Position numbers and translations under genes: made by a program. From Agromyces aurantiacus (GTDB taxonomy: Bacteria; Actinomycetota; Actinomycetes; Actinomycetales; Microbacteriaceae), in contig NZ_JAFBBW010000001.1 in NCBI RefSeq assembly GCF_016907355.1, positions 2,604,001 through 2,668,000 on the forward strand: a stretch of DNA of 64,000 nucleotides, in the 5' to 3' direction. The notes beneath the pieces are model-generated. The model ran no database searches. It saw only the letters and a list, made by a program, of their open reading frames with translations, and was not told the DNA's origin. This document shows positions 49,401 to 59,286 of the stretch, one piece after another; position 1 is the first letter of the stretch; each line of letters opens with the position of its first letter.

Positions 49401-50387
49401 TCACCCGAACAACCGGAACGCCGCGTACGCCACGGCCGCCGAGGGAAGGATCGAGTCGAGCCGGTCGAGGAATCCCCCGTGGCCGGGCAGCCACGAGCTC
49501 ATGTCCTTGATGCCGAGATCGCGCTTGATCAACGACTCGGCGAGATCGCCGAGCGTGGCCGTCAGCAGGATGATCGCGCCGAACACCAGGCCGAACCACC
49601 ACGGCTGCCCGAGCATGAAGAGCGCGAGGATGACGCCGGCGACGAGGCTCGCGAGCGCCGCGCCACCGAATCCCTCCCACGTCTTCTTCGGGCTGATGAC
49701 GGGCGCCATGGGGTGCTTGCCGAACGCGAGGCCGAACGCGTAGGCACCCGTGTCGGTGGCGACCGCCGTGATGATGAAGGCGAGCGTCCACCACTGCCCG
49801 CCGTCCGCCGCGGTGAGCACGACGGCGAAGGTCGCGAGGAAGGTCACGTAGCCCTGCACGAACAGGCCGGCGCCGAGGTCGCGGGCGAGCCCCATCGAGC
49901 TGCCGGCGCGGATGCGCGGGATCGCCTGCTCGACCAGGCGCCAGGTCACGACGAGCACCATGCCGCCGAGCACCGCGACCAGTTGGCCGGCCCCGCCGCC
50001 GTAGTACGCGGCCGGTACGGCGGCGACCGCGGCGACGACCGTGGGGATGCGGGGCACGAGGTACCCGCCGTGCCGGAGGGCCGCCGCGAGCTCTGAGCTG
50101 GCGAACGCGGCGACGACCACCGCGAACACCATGAACAGCTCCTTGACCACCAGGAGGCTGAGCAGCAGCGATCCGCCGAACACGACGCCGATGACGATCG
50201 CGAGCAGCAGGTTCCGTCCAGTGCGCGCGTTGATGCGCTCCTGCGCCTGGTCGAACTGCGCGCGGGACGTCTCGAGCTGACGCTCGAGGTCGATGCGCGC
50301 CTGGTGCATCGACTCACGGAACTCGGATCGCGCCGGATGCCGCTCGTCGCCGGCGCCCGGATCCTCCCCGTCGGGGACGCCTGTCAT
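49401..50387 (-). CDS. cdsA: Phosphatidate cytidylyltransferase
   Basis: This is a 328-residue membrane enzyme making CDP-diacylglycerol from phosphatidic acid and CTP, the precursor of the cell's phospholipids. The C-terminal signature SWLPGHGGFLDRLDSI is complete, and the VISPKKTWEGFGG block precedes it. The N-terminal 55 residues are an extra hydrophilic, helical extension with Gln and Arg (ARIDLERQLETSRAQFDQAQ). About eight helices follow. It is the last gene of the rpsB-tsf-pyrH-frr-cdsA block, eight bases from frr. Confidence 0.95.
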   Translation of the reverse strand: MTGVPDGEDPGAGDERHPARSEFRESMHQARIDLERQLETSRAQFDQAQERINARTGRNLLLAIVIGVVFGGSLLLSLLVVKELFMVFAVVVAAFASSELAAALRHGGYLVPRIPTVVAAVAAVPAAYYGGGAGQLVAVLGGMVLVVTWRLVEQAIPRIRAGSSMGLARDLGAGLFVQGYVTFLATFAVVLTAADGGQWWTLAFIITAVATDTGAYAFGLAFGKHPMAPVISPKKTWEGFGGAALASLVAGVILALFMLGQPWWFGLVFGAIILLTATLGDLAESLIKRDLGIKDMSSWLPGHGGFLDRLDSILPSAAVAYAAFRLFG

Positions 50388-50395
50388 GATGGGCC

Positions 50396-50950
50396 CTAGA
50401 CCTCGAGGAGTTCGGCTTCCTTGCGCTTGAGCGCCTCGTCGATCTGGTCGACGTGCGTCTTCGTGACGTGCTCGAGCTCCTTCTCGCCGCGAGCCACCTC
50501 GTCGTCGCCGACCTCGCCCTTCAGCGCATCGAGGTCGTCCTTGGCCTTGCGTCGGATGTTCCGGACGGACACGCGAGCGTCCTCCGCCTTCGACCGCACG
50601 ATCTTCACGAACTCCTTGCGACGCTCCTCGGTGAGTTCGGGGAGGGTCACCCGCACGATGTTGCCGTCGTTGGTGGGGTTCGCGCCGAGGTTCGGGGTGT
50701 CGCGGATCGCCTGCTCGATGTCCTTGAGCGCGCTCTTGTCGTAGGGCGTCACCACGAGGGTGCGGGCCTCGGGGTTCTGCAGCGAGGCGAGCTGCGAGAG
50801 CGGCGTGGGCGTGCCGTAGTAGCTCACCATGATCTTCTGGAAGAGCTGCGGGTTCGCGCGCCCGGTCCGGACGGACGCGAAGTCGTCCTTCGCGACCTCG
50901 ACGGCCTTCTGCATGCGTGCACTTGCTTCGGACAGTACATCCGCGATCAC
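50396..50950 (-). CDS. frr: Ribosome recycling factor
   Basis: This 184-residue protein splits post-termination ribosomes together with EF-G. It has the L-shaped two-domain fold: the three-helix bundle ([35 protein letters not shown]) and a small beta domain. RTGRANP is the family hallmark. The GTG at 50950 has AAGGAG five bases upstream. Standard length (185). Confidence 0.97.
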   Translation of the reverse strand: MIADVLSEASARMQKAVEVAKDDFASVRTGRANPQLFQKIMVSYYGTPTPLSQLASLQNPEARTLVVTPYDKSALKDIEQAIRDTPNLGANPTNDGNIVRVTLPELTEERRKEFVKIVRSKAEDARVSVRNIRRKAKDDLDALKGEVGDDEVARGEKELEHVTKTHVDQIDEALKRKEAELLEV

Positions 50951-50980
50951 GGGGACTCCTTCTCTCGGGCTCGGGCCAGT

Positions 50981-51712
50981 CTATCGAGCGAGGGCCGGTT
51001 CGCCGTTGCTCACGACGGTGCCGAGTTCCTCGCCCAGGATGGCCTTGGTGACGTTGCCGCTGGGCTCCATGCCGAACACGAGCATCGGCATGCCGTTGTC
51101 CATGCAGAGGCTGAACGCGGTCGAGTCGACCACCTTCAGGCCCCGCTGCAGGGCCTCCTGGTAGCTGATGCGGTCGAGCTTGCGCGCGTCGGGATTGGTG
51201 CGCGGGTCATCCGTGTAGACGCCGTCGACGCCGTTCTTGGCGACGAGCACGACGTCGGCGCCGATCTCGAGCGCGCGCTGCGCGGCGACCGTGTCGGTCG
51301 AGAAGTACGGCAGGCCCGCGCCGGCGCCGAAGATGACGACCCGGCCCTTCTCGAGGTGCCGCTCGGCGCGGCGCGGGATGTACGGCTCGGCCACCTGGGT
51401 CATCGAGATCGCCGACTGGACGCGCGTCTCGGCGCCCGCCTGCTCGAGGAAGTCCTGGAGGGCGAGCGAGTTCATGACCGTGCCGAGCATGCCCATGTAG
51501 TCCGCGCGGCCGCGATCCATGCCGCGCTCGGAGAGCTCCGCGCCGCGGAAGAAGTTGCCCCCGCCGACCACGATCGCGACCTCGACGGTGCGTGCCGCAT
51601 CCGCGATCTCGCGGGCCATCGCGCTGACCACGTCGGGGTTGACCCCGAGCGCGCCGCCGCCGAACGCCTCGCCCGAGAGCTTGAGCATGACCCTGCGCTT
51701 GTGTTCCGTCAT
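50981..51712 (-). CDS. pyrH: Uridylate kinase (UMP kinase)
   Basis: This 243-residue hexameric kinase of the amino-acid-kinase fold makes UDP from UMP. It begins [14 protein letters not shown], with the phosphate loop in [10 protein letters not shown] and the UMP site in [15 protein letters not shown] [18 protein letters not shown] placed the start at the ATG at 51712; longer frames include non-coding leader. It lies downstream of the tsf terminator, so it may have its own promoter in the 177-base gap. Confidence 0.96.
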   Translation of the reverse strand: MTEHKRRVMLKLSGEAFGGGALGVNPDVVSAMAREIADAARTVEVAIVVGGGNFFRGAELSERGMDRGRADYMGMLGTVMNSLALQDFLEQAGAETRVQSAISMTQVAEPYIPRRAERHLEKGRVVIFGAGAGLPYFSTDTVAAQRALEIGADVVLVAKNGVDGVYTDDPRTNPDARKLDRISYQEALQRGLKVVDSTAFSLCMDNGMPMLVFGMEPSGNVTKAILGEELGTVVSNGEPALAR

Positions 51713-51846
51713 CGCCGAACCGATCCTTCCCCTCTGGGAGTCAAAACTAGTGCGTCGCCGGTCCCCGGCGCAGCGCCGGGTCCCGACCGGGCCGACCCGG
51801 CCCGGATCGTCCGGTCGCCGTTCCACCGGCGTCCGGACACAGCAAA

Positions 51847-51878
51847 GGAGTCCGGATCGCCGAGGCGATCCGGACTCC
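51847..51878 (-). terminator. Rho-independent terminator after tsf
   Basis: GGAGTCCGGATCGCC (51847-51861) is perfectly complementary to 51864-51878 across a two-base centre. On the minus strand the stem is followed by TTTGCT. It begins 12 bases after the tsf stop and separates rpsB-tsf from pyrH-frr-cdsA. Confidence 0.85.
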
Positions 51879-51889
51879 CCTGTCGCAAC

Positions 51890-52720
51890 TTACGCGCCGA
51901 CCTTGAAGCGGGCGAAGTCGGTGACCGTGAGGCCGGCGTCGGAGACGACCTTGCCGACATTCAGCTTGTTGTCCTTGGCGTAGTCCTGCTCGAGCAGCGC
52001 GACCTGCTTGAAGAACGCACCGAGGCGACCCTCGACGATCTTCGGGAGGGCGGCCTCGGGCTTGCCCTCCTCGCGGGTGATCTGCTCGACGATCGTGCGC
52101 TCCTTCTCGACCGCCTCGGCCGGGACGTCCTCACGCGTGAGGTACTCCGGCGCGGCGAACGAGATGTGCTGGGCAATCGAGCGCGCCGTGTCGGCGTCGG
52201 AACCGGTGTACCCGAGCACCACGCCGACCTGCGGGGGCAGGTCCTTCGAGGTCTTGTGCAGGTAGATCGAGAAGCTCTCGCCCGTGACGAGGCGGACGCG
52301 ACGCAGCTCGACCTTCTCGCCGAGGATCGCGGCGTCCTCGGAGATGACGTCGGCGACGGTCTTGCCCTCGGCCGGCGCGGCCAGGGCGGCCTCGACGGTC
52401 TCGGCGCGAGACGCGGCGACGGCCGCGAGCACGCGGTCGGCGAGCCCGACGAACTTGTCGCCCTTGGCGACGAAGTCGGTCTCGCAGGCCAGCTCGATGA
52501 GGGTGGCGGTGCCGTCGCCGTTGTCGACGGCGGCGACGAGGCCCTCGGCGGTCGAGCGGTCGGCACGCTTGGCGTTGCCCTTCGCGCCCTTCAGGCGGAG
52601 GATCTCGACGGCCTTCTCGAGGTCGCCGTCGGCTTCGACGAGCGCGTTCTTGGTGTCGACCATGCCGGTGCCGAGGCGCTCGCGCAGGGTCTTGACGTCT
52701 TCGAGGGTGAAGTTGGCCAT
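51890..52720 (-). CDS. tsf: Elongation factor Ts
   Basis: This is the 276-residue guanine-nucleotide exchange factor for EF-Tu. The N-terminal UBA-like segment DVKTLRERLGTGMVDTKNAL is a signature, as is LIELACETDFVAK with the TDFV loop that opens the EF-Tu nucleotide pocket. The C-terminal coiled-coil region is present. AGGAG lies eleven bases before the ATG. It follows rpsB by 27 bases and is terminated by the hairpin just downstream. Confidence 0.97.
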   Translation of the reverse strand: MANFTLEDVKTLRERLGTGMVDTKNALVEADGDLEKAVEILRLKGAKGNAKRADRSTAEGLVAAVDNGDGTATLIELACETDFVAKGDKFVGLADRVLAAVAASRAETVEAALAAPAEGKTVADVISEDAAILGEKVELRRVRLVTGESFSIYLHKTSKDLPPQVGVVLGYTGSDADTARSIAQHISFAAPEYLTREDVPAEAVEKERTIVEQITREEGKPEAALPKIVEGRLGAFFKQVALLEQDYAKDNKLNVGKVVSDAGLTVTDFARFKVGA

Positions 52721-52747
52721 ATCAGGCAGTCTCCTGGACTCGTGGTC

Positions 52748-53671
52748 TTACTTGGACTCGGCGGCGGCAGCGCCCGCGGCGTCGGCCTCGGACTCCGTCG
52801 CGGCGACCTCGGCGGCCGCCTCGTCGACGACCTCCGCGGCCTCGGCCTTCGCCTCGGTCTCGGTGCCGGCGACCTTCGCCGTCTCGGCCGACGACTGCGC
52901 GGGGGTCTCCGCGGCGCCGGCCTGCAGCAGCTCCTGCTCCCACTCGGCGAGCGGCTCCGCCTCCTCGCCCTCCTCGGGCTTCTGGTGGCGCTGGATCAGG
53001 CCCTCGGCGGCGGCGTCGGCGATGATGCGCGTGAGCAGGCTCACCGAGCGGATCGCGTCGTCGTTGCCGGGGATCGGGTACTGGACCTCGTCGGGGTCGC
53101 AGTTGGTGTCGAGGATTCCGATGACGGGGATGCCGAGCTTCTTGGCCTCGTCGATCGCGAGGTGCTCCTTCTTGGTGTCCACGACCCAGAGCGCCGACGG
53201 CGTCTTCGAGAGGTTGCGGATGCCGCCGAGCGACTTGTGCAGCTTGTCGAGCTCGCGCTTCTTGAGGAGGAGCTCCTTCTTGGTGAAGCCGCTCGTGGTG
53301 CCCTCGAAGTCGAGCTCCTCGAGCTCCTTCATGCGCGCGAGGCGCTTGGAGACCGTGGTGAAGTTGGTGAGGAGGCCGCCGAGCCAGCGCTGGTTGACGT
53401 AGGGCTGGCCGACGCGGGTGGCCTGCTCGGCGATCGACTCCTGCGCCTGCTTCTTGGTGCCGACGAAGAGGATGGTGCCGCCGTGGGCGACCGTCTCCTT
53501 GACGAAGTCGTAGGCCTTGTCGATGTAGGCCAGCGACTGCTGGAGGTCGATGATGTAGATGCCGGAACGCTCGGTGAAGATGAAGCGCTTCATCTTGGGG
53601 TTCCAACGGCGTGTCTGGTGCCCGAAGTGGACGCCGCTGTCGAGCAGCTGGCGGATGGTGACGACGGCCAT
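52748..53671 (-). CDS. rpsB: 30S ribosomal protein S2
   Basis: This 307-residue S2 begins [24 protein letters not shown], where S2 recruits S1 or stabilises the 30S head. The family ends near residue 230; the last 70 residues are an Ala/Glu-rich acidic tail typical of Actinobacteria. AAGGAG lies eight bases before the ATG. The long leader upstream may be regulatory. Confidence 0.97.
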   Translation of the reverse strand: MAVVTIRQLLDSGVHFGHQTRRWNPKMKRFIFTERSGIYIIDLQQSLAYIDKAYDFVKETVAHGGTILFVGTKKQAQESIAEQATRVGQPYVNQRWLGGLLTNFTTVSKRLARMKELEELDFEGTTSGFTKKELLLKKRELDKLHKSLGGIRNLSKTPSALWVVDTKKEHLAIDEAKKLGIPVIGILDTNCDPDEVQYPIPGNDDAIRSVSLLTRIIADAAAEGLIQRHQKPEEGEEAEPLAEWEQELLQAGAAETPAQSSAETAKVAGTETEAKAEAAEVVDEAAAEVAATESEADAAGAAAAESK

Positions 53672-53843
53672 GGCCGTTCTCCTTCTGTTCTCAGTTGTCG
53701 CCCCGGCCGGCGGCCGGAAGCCCTGGTGCCCGGCACGGCTCCGCCGGCTCGCGCTTCGGGAGCGCGGAGCGGGACTGAGTGGAGTCGGTGGCCGAATGGG
53801 CACGCGTAGTCGCCCCGACAGGCGGGGCGCTTCGCACATGCTA
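53672..53843 (-). promoter_or_regulatory. rpsB promoter and long 5' leader
   Basis: A -10 box TAGCAT (53838-53843 on the minus strand) would start transcription near 53831, giving a leader of about 160 bases. The leader is GC-rich and contains several possible stems (around CGGCCGGCGGCCGG and GCGCTCCCGAAGCGCG-like words). In many bacteria S2 binds its own leader and represses rpsB-tsf. Whether that happens here is inference. Confidence 0.45.
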
Positions 53844-53953
53844 TCACGCGCGGGGCCCGCACTCCGGTCCTCCACAGGAGCGTGCGGACGCACCGCCGGC
53901 ACCGATCCCGCGGGGTCCCTCGCGACGGATGCCGCGGCGCGCATGATCCACGC

Positions 53954-54511
53954 ATGCCCCGAGCACCTCGTCGTCCCGCCCGTCACACGCTCGTCCTCGC
54001 GGCCGTGCTCGCGATCCATCTCACGTTCACTGCGGCGGAGCCATCCGCAGCGCGCGACCCGGCTGAGATCAGCCCCTCGCCGTCGCCGATCGACGTGGAC
54101 CCGGCATGGGCCTGGCCGGTCGGGCCGCCGGTGCGCCTCCTCGCGCCGTTCCGCGCGCCGGCGACGCCGTACTCGGCCGGCCATCGCGGGATCGACCTCG
54201 CCGCGGCTCCGGGCGGCATGGTCCGCGCGCCGGCCGACGGCGTCGTGTCGTTCGCCGGGCCGGTCGCCGGGCGTCCGGTGCTCTCCATCGCGCACGGCAA
54301 CGGCATCGTGAGCTCGATCGAGCCGGTGGCCGCCTCCGTCGCGGCCGATGATGCGGTGCGCGAGGGCGAGGTCGTCGGCGTCGTCGGCGTCGGCGGACAC
54401 TGCGACGGGGCCTGCGTGCACGTCGGGGTCCGGGTCCACGGCGAGTACGTGTCGCCGCTGCTGTTCCTCGGCGGCGTGCCGCGCGCGGTGCTGCTGCCGC
54501 TCGGGGGGTGA
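53954..54511 (+). CDS. M23/LytM-like secreted protein
   Basis: This is a 185-residue protein with an N-terminal signal ([18 protein letters not shown], about 11-28) and one LytM domain. The first zinc motif is present (GHRGIDLAA, His-x3-Asp). In the second, the usual HxH is CVH (about 163-165), leaving one His: the catalytic-base His is Cys, a variant frequent in actinobacteria and probably less active or inactive. A pair of Cys nearby may be disulfide-bonded. The ATG has CATGAT six bases upstream, a weak leaderless -10. Confidence 0.8.
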   Translation: MPRAPRRPARHTLVLAAVLAIHLTFTAAEPSAARDPAEISPSPSPIDVDPAWAWPVGPPVRLLAPFRAPATPYSAGHRGIDLAAAPGGMVRAPADGVVSFAGPVAGRPVLSIAHGNGIVSSIEPVAASVAADDAVREGEVVGVVGVGGHCDGACVHVGVRVHGEYVSPLLFLGGVPRAVLLPLGG

Positions 54512-54553
54512 TGCGGCGGCACCCCCGATCCCGGCCCGCTCCGTTCGCCGCGC

Positions 54554-55510
54554 TCAGGCCCGCGGGTGCGCCGTGCGGTAGGTCTGCTTGAGCCGCTCGG
54601 CGGAGACGTGCGTGTAGATCTGGGTCGTCCCGAGGCTCGCATGACCCAGGTACTCCTGCACCGCGCGCAGGTCGGCGCCGCCGTCGAGCAGGTGCGTCGC
54701 CGCGCTGTGGCGGAGGGCGTGCGGCCCGGCAGGGCCGGAGCCGGGCAGGTCGCGGAGCAGGCCGGCGACGAGGCGATGGACGCTGCGGACGCCGAGGCGG
54801 CCACCGCGGACGCCGACGAACGCGGCACTGGTCGCGTCGGACGACAGCGGCGCCGCGGCCGCATCGGCTCGGGCGTCGGCGAACATCCGCGCGCGAGCGC
54901 CGTCGAGGTAGCGATCGAGGGCGATCGCGGCGGGTGCGCCGTAGGGCACCACGCGCTCCTTCCCGCCCTTGCCGGTGACGCGGACCGTACGGTTGCCCCG
55001 GTCGATGTCGTCCACGTCGAGGCCGACGAGTTCGGAGACGCGCAGGCCGCACGCGTAGAGCAGCTCGACGATCGCGAGGTCCCGCACGGCGGCCGGCGCG
55101 CCGTCGGCGGCCCTCGCCTGCAAGCCGGCGAGGAGCTCGTCGATCGCCGGCGCGGAGACCACGCGGGGCAACGTGCGGTTGGCGCGCGGCGCGCGCAGCC
55201 GCACGGCCGGGTCGAGCGGCACGAGCCCGGTGCGCTCGAGCCAGGCGCCGAACCCGCGCGCGGAGGCGGCCCGGCGCGCGATCGTCGCGCGCGCGAGCCC
55301 CTGTTCGGTGGAGACCCAGAGCCAGTCGCGCAGCAGGTCGAGGTCGAGCCGGTCGAGCGCAGCGGCACCGCGAGACTCGGCGAACCGGAGGAGATCGGCG
55401 AGGTCGGAGGCGTACGCGGCGACGGTGTGCGCGGAGTACCCGCGTTCGATGCGGACGTGGTCGAGGTAGCGGTCCACGAGCGCGTCGACGGGGACGTCCG
55501 CGTCAGTCAC
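54554..55510 (-). CDS. xerC: Tyrosine recombinase XerC
   Basis: This 318-residue site-specific recombinase resolves chromosome dimers at dif with XerD. Catalytic residues: R157 (GLRVSELVG), K181, H264, R267 (HALRHSAATH), H290 and Y299 (TQIYTHVS). The N-terminal SAM-like domain (1-110) binds the core site. It is a housekeeping recombinase rather than a phage integrase, judged by its length and position in the dprA-rnhB block. The GTG overlaps the upstream gene by eight bases. Confidence 0.92.
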   Translation of the reverse strand: MTDADVPVDALVDRYLDHVRIERGYSAHTVAAYASDLADLLRFAESRGAAALDRLDLDLLRDWLWVSTEQGLARATIARRAASARGFGAWLERTGLVPLDPAVRLRAPRANRTLPRVVSAPAIDELLAGLQARAADGAPAAVRDLAIVELLYACGLRVSELVGLDVDDIDRGNRTVRVTGKGGKERVVPYGAPAAIALDRYLDGARARMFADARADAAAAPLSSDATSAAFVGVRGGRLGVRSVHRLVAGLLRDLPGSGPAGPHALRHSAATHLLDGGADLRAVQEYLGHASLGTTQIYTHVSAERLKQTYRTAHPRA

Positions 55511-56420
55511 CCGCCGGGACCTGCCGCTTCCGGGAGAACATCTCCAGGCGCCCCGCCTCGTCGAGGCCCTCGAGTTCGCGGAGGAACTGCTCGCCGAAGC
55601 TCGTGATCTCGTGGAACGACCCGACCGGGACCACGGAGGTCACGACGTCCTCCTGGAACAGGTGGACGAGCGAGACGGAGTGACCGCCGTCGATGCCGAC
55701 GAGTTCCCGCGGCGGAGCGGAGAGGTCCATGGTGTAGGCGAGCGAACCGGCCACCGACACGGGGATGCCGGCGAACGCACCCTGCGTCGGGTAGTGCAGG
55801 TGCCCGCCGAGGATGGCGCGCACGTCGCGCCCGCGGATGACCTCGGCCAGCTCGTCCTGTCCGCGCAGCTCCAGCACGTCCATCAGCGCGAGGGGCGTCG
55901 CGATCGGCGCGTGGTGCATCGCGAGCACGGTGCCGTCCGGAGCGGGCTCGGAGAGCACGTCGTCGAGCCACTCGAGCGTGGTCCGCTCGAGCCGCCCGTG
56001 GTGGTAGCCGGGCACGCTCGTGTCGAGCGTGACGATGCGGAGTCCGGCGAGGTCGACGACGCGGTTCACGGGCTCCCCGTCGGACTCCTCGCCGAGGAGG
56101 ATCTCGGCGAACGGCCGCCGCTCGTCGTGGTTGCCCATGACCCACACGAGCCGCGCGCCGGTCTCCTCGGCGAGGGGTTCGAGCGCGTCCTTGATGCGCC
56201 GGTACGCGTCGGGTTCGCCGAGGTCGGTCACGTCGCCGGTCACGAGGATGGCCGCGAGCGACCCGGCCAGGCGGCGCACCTGGGTCACCGCCCGCTCGAC
56301 GTGCGCGACGGTGTCCGCGAGGCCGCCGAGCGGCGCACCGCCGGCGAGGAAGTGGGTGTCGCTGAAGTGCGCGATCACGTGCCGTGCCGCCGGGTACCGG
56401 CCGAGCCGAGGATGGTCCAT
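55503..56420 (-). CDS. cpdA: 3',5'-cyclic-AMP phosphodiesterase CpdA-like metallophosphoesterase
   Basis: This is a 305-residue calcineurin-like enzyme. Metal-binding boxes are in order: HFSDTHFL, LVTGDVTDLGE, WVMGNHDERR, LAMHHAPI and GGHLHYPTQG. It resembles CpdA, which hydrolyses cAMP (and other 2',3' or 3',5' cyclic nucleotides). It sits between dprA and xerC, where most actinobacteria have nothing, so its insertion is lineage-specific. A -10 box TAGGCT 16 bases before the ATG gives a short leader with GGAGG. Confidence 0.88.
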   Translation of the reverse strand: MDHPRLGRYPAARHVIAHFSDTHFLAGGAPLGGLADTVAHVERAVTQVRRLAGSLAAILVTGDVTDLGEPDAYRRIKDALEPLAEETGARLVWVMGNHDERRPFAEILLGEESDGEPVNRVVDLAGLRIVTLDTSVPGYHHGRLERTTLEWLDDVLSEPAPDGTVLAMHHAPIATPLALMDVLELRGQDELAEVIRGRDVRAILGGHLHYPTQGAFAGIPVSVAGSLAYTMDLSAPPRELVGIDGGHSVSLVHLFQEDVVTSVVPVGSFHEITSFGEQFLRELEGLDEAGRLEMFSRKRQVPAGD

Positions 56421-56470
56421 GTCTGCCTCCGCGGCCAGCCTAGGACCAGGTCCGCCGTCGGGTCACGCCG

Positions 56471-57727
56471 TCACGCCGAACGCCGCCGAACCCACCCCTG
56501 ACCGGCGCGTCGCGCGAGCCCGGCCGCGTCGAGCGCGCCGAGCGCGCCCATCACCGCGCCGGGCGTGACCCGCGCCCGCTCCGCGAGCTCCTCGACGGTC
56601 CGGGCGCGCCGGACTCCGAGCGCGCGCAGGACGGCCCGCTCGTCGTCGACTGGCTCGTGGCTGGCAGGCCCGGACGGCGTCGGCCGATCGCCCCGCACGG
56701 GCGTGTCGGAATCGCCGACGGCCGCCTCGGCGACGTGCACGAGCTCGGCCATCTGCGCGGCGTCCGTCACGCAGACCGCGTCGAACTCGCGCAACAGGCG
56801 ATGGCATCCGGCCGACGCAGGGCTGGTCACCGGGCCCGGCACCGCGCCGAGCGGCCGGCCGAGCGCGGCCGCGTGCCCGGCCGTGTTGAGGGATCCCGAG
56901 CGCACCCCCGCCTCGAGCACCACGGTGGCGTCGGCGGCCGCGGCGATCAGGCGGTTCCGCTGCAGGAAGCGCCATCGCGTCGGTGCCGCTCCGCACGCGA
57001 GCTCGGACACAACGGCGCCGGTCTCGGCGATGCGCGTGAGGAGGGCCTCGTGCCCGGCCGGGTAGAACCGGTCGACGCCGCCGGCGAGGAAGGCCACCGT
57101 GGTGCCGCCGTTCGCGAGGGTCGAGCGATGCGCGGTGCCGTCGATGCCGTACGCACCGCCCGAGACGACGGCGAACCCCCGGTCGACGAGCCCCGCGGCC
57201 GCCTCGATCGCGACGTGCTCGCCGTAGTGCGTGGCGGCACGCGCGCCGACGAGGGCGATCGACGGCGATTCCGCGAGCGCCTCGACGCGCCCCCGCACCC
57301 AGAGCGCGAACGGCGCGTGCACGTCGAGCCCGCGCAGCCCGGCGGGCCACGCGGCGTCGCCGGGCAGCACCAGTCGTGCGCCGACGCGCGCGGCCTGGCC
57401 GAGCGCGCGGCGGAACGCCGCGTGGTCGACCCGCGGACGCCATCGGTCGAGTCCGGCGGAGAGTTCGCGCGCGCCGATGGCCGCGCCAGCCGCCTCGGCG
57501 GCCGCCCGCCACTCCTCGCCGGGACGATGCTCGATGAGCGCCGTCGTCGTCCACTCCGCACCGAGCGCGGCGACGAGGCGCCCGAGTGCGCCATCGCCGG
57601 GTTCGGAGACGAACCCAAGGATGGCCGCCGCGACGGCGGCGCGATCGGCGACCGGGTCATCCGAGGTCCGGCGCAGCGCCGCGAGCTCGGTCGCGACGTC
57701 GGCGACGGTCGAGTCCAGCCGGTTCAT
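56471..57727 (-). CDS. dprA: DNA processing protein DprA
   Basis: This 418-residue protein loads RecA onto incoming single-stranded DNA in transformation. The Rossmann core has the ALVGARAATHYGEHVA and SGGAYGIDGTAHRSTL blocks (about 205-260), and a C-terminal winged helix (TPGAVMGALGALDAAGLARR). The N-terminal SAM-like region is present. The ATG overlaps the comM stop (ATGA). Whether this organism is competent is unknown. Confidence 0.95.
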   Translation of the reverse strand: MNRLDSTVADVATELAALRRTSDDPVADRAAVAAAILGFVSEPGDGALGRLVAALGAEWTTTALIEHRPGEEWRAAAEAAGAAIGARELSAGLDRWRPRVDHAAFRRALGQAARVGARLVLPGDAAWPAGLRGLDVHAPFALWVRGRVEALAESPSIALVGARAATHYGEHVAIEAAAGLVDRGFAVVSGGAYGIDGTAHRSTLANGGTTVAFLAGGVDRFYPAGHEALLTRIAETGAVVSELACGAAPTRWRFLQRNRLIAAAADATVVLEAGVRSGSLNTAGHAAALGRPLGAVPGPVTSPASAGCHRLLREFDAVCVTDAAQMAELVHVAEAAVGDSDTPVRGDRPTPSGPASHEPVDDERAVLRALGVRRARTVEELAERARVTPGAVMGALGALDAAGLARRAGQGWVRRRSA

Positions 57728-59286
57728 GCCGCCATCCCCTGCCGCATCCCGAGGGCGCGACCGACGTGCTGCGCGGTCGGGCGCGCGGCGCCCTCGAGAT
57801 CCGCGATGGTCCAGGCCGCCTTGAGCACGCGGTCGTACCCGCGCATGGTCACCGCACCGCGCTCGAGCGCGTGGTCGAGCGCCCGCGTCGCGCGTCCGCC
57901 CGGGTGCAGGCCACCCTCGCCGCGCAACCACGGGCCGGGGATCTCGGCATTGGTGCGCCAGGGCGTTCCCGCGAGCCGCTCGGCGGCCGCGCCCCGAGCC
58001 CGCTCGACGAGCGCCCTCGCCTGCTCCGAGGTCATCCGCCCCTCCTCCGCGGGCATGCGCAGCTTCGCCGGCGTGATGCGGTTCACCCAGAGTTGCAGGT
58101 CGACGCGGTCGAGCAACGGCCCCGAGATCCGAGCGAAGTAGCGTCGTTTCGCGGCGGCCGGGCACGCGCAGCCCTCGTTGGGCGAGTCGCCCCCGCCGCA
58201 CGGGCAGGGATTCGCGGCGAGGACGAGCTGGAACCGCGCGGGGTAGGTGGCGACGGCGTTCGCCCGGTGGATGCTGATCTCGCCCGATTCGAGCGGTTGC
58301 CGGAGGGCGTCGAGCACCGCCGACGCGAACTCGGGCGCCTCGTCGAGGAACAGCACGCCGTGCGAGGCGCGCGCCGCGGCGCCGGGTCGGATCACCCGGC
58401 TGCCGCCCCCGACCATCGCCGCTGCGGACGCCGTGTGGTGCGGCGCCTCGAAGGGCGGCCGCACCACGAGCGTCTCCCCCACGCGCCGGCCCGCGAGCGA
58501 TCGCAGCGACGCCACCTCGAGCGCAGCCTGGGGTGTGAGATCGGGAAGGATTCCGGGCAGTCGCGACGCCAGCATGGTCTTGCCCGCGCCGGGCGGTCCG
58601 GCGAGGAGCAGGTGGTGGCCGCCCGCAGCGGCCGTCAGCAGTGCGTCGATCGCCTGCGGATTCCCGACGACGTCGGCGAGGTCGCCCGTCGGTGCGGGCG
58701 GCCCGTCGGATGCCGGGTCGGGATCGGCGTCATCGGGGACGGGATCGATCACGGCGGTGGCGGCGTCATCGAAGCGCCCGCCATGCCGGATGGCCGCATC
58801 GAGCAGGGAGGAGACGCCGACCACCTCGATGCCGGGCACGAGTCGCGCCTCGGCCGCGTTCGCAAGGGGCACCATGACCCGCCCGAGCCCGGCCCGCGCG
58901 GCGGCGAGGACCGCCGGCAGGATGCCGTGCGTGGGCCGCAGTCGTCCGTCGAGTCCGAGCTCGCCCAGGTGGACGAAGCGCTCGACGGACGCCGGGTCGA
59001 TCGTGCGCGCGGCCGCGAGGCACGCCATCGCGATCGCGAGGTCGAAGCCCGAGCCGTGCTTCGGGAGCGCGGCGGGCGAGAGGTTGACCGTCAGCCGACG
59101 AGCGGGCAGGGCGCAGCCGGCGTTCGTCGCGGCGGCGCGCACCCGCTCACGGGCCTCGCCCAGCGCGGCATCGGGCAGGCCGATGATGACGAACGCCGGC
59201 AGTTGCGAGGAGAGGTCGGCCTCGACCTCGACCACGGACCCTGCAAGCCCGACGAGGGCGATGGAACGCGTGCGGGCGACGGGCAT
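57724..59286 (-). CDS. comM: ComM/YifB family Mg-chelatase-like AAA ATPase
   Basis: This 520-residue hexameric helicase is related to magnesium chelatase and promotes branch migration in transformation. The N-terminal Lon-protease-like domain (VVEVEADLSSQLPAFVIIGLPDAALGEARERV, 18-49) is followed by the AAA core with Walker A GPPGAGKTM and Walker B VLFLDEAPEF. A zinc-finger-like CPCGGG...CACP lies in between. The start overlaps the yraN stop (ATGA). Confidence 0.95.
   Translation of the reverse strand: MPVARTRSIALVGLAGSVVEVEADLSSQLPAFVIIGLPDAALGEARERVRAAATNAGCALPARRLTVNLSPAALPKHGSGFDLAIAMACLAAARTIDPASVERFVHLGELGLDGRLRPTHGILPAVLAAARAGLGRVMVPLANAAEARLVPGIEVVGVSSLLDAAIRHGGRFDDAATAVIDPVPDDADPDPASDGPPAPTGDLADVVGNPQAIDALLTAAAGGHHLLLAGPPGAGKTMLASRLPGILPDLTPQAALEVASLRSLAGRRVGETLVVRPPFEAPHHTASAAAMVGGGSRVIRPGAAARASHGVLFLDEAPEFASAVLDALRQPLESGEISIHRANAVATYPARFQLVLAANPCPCGGGDSPNEGCACPAAAKRRYFARISGPLLDRVDLQLWVNRITPAKLRMPAEEGRMTSEQARALVERARGAAAERLAGTPWRTNAEIPGPWLRGEGGLHPGGRATRALDHALERGAVTMRGYDRVLKAAWTIADLEGAARPTAQHVGRALGMRQGMAA

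Noticed and set aside
54554..55510. Phage integrase marking a mobile element
   Set aside because: Length and context (dprA, comM, rnhB) fit housekeeping XerC; no att repeats or cargo nearby.
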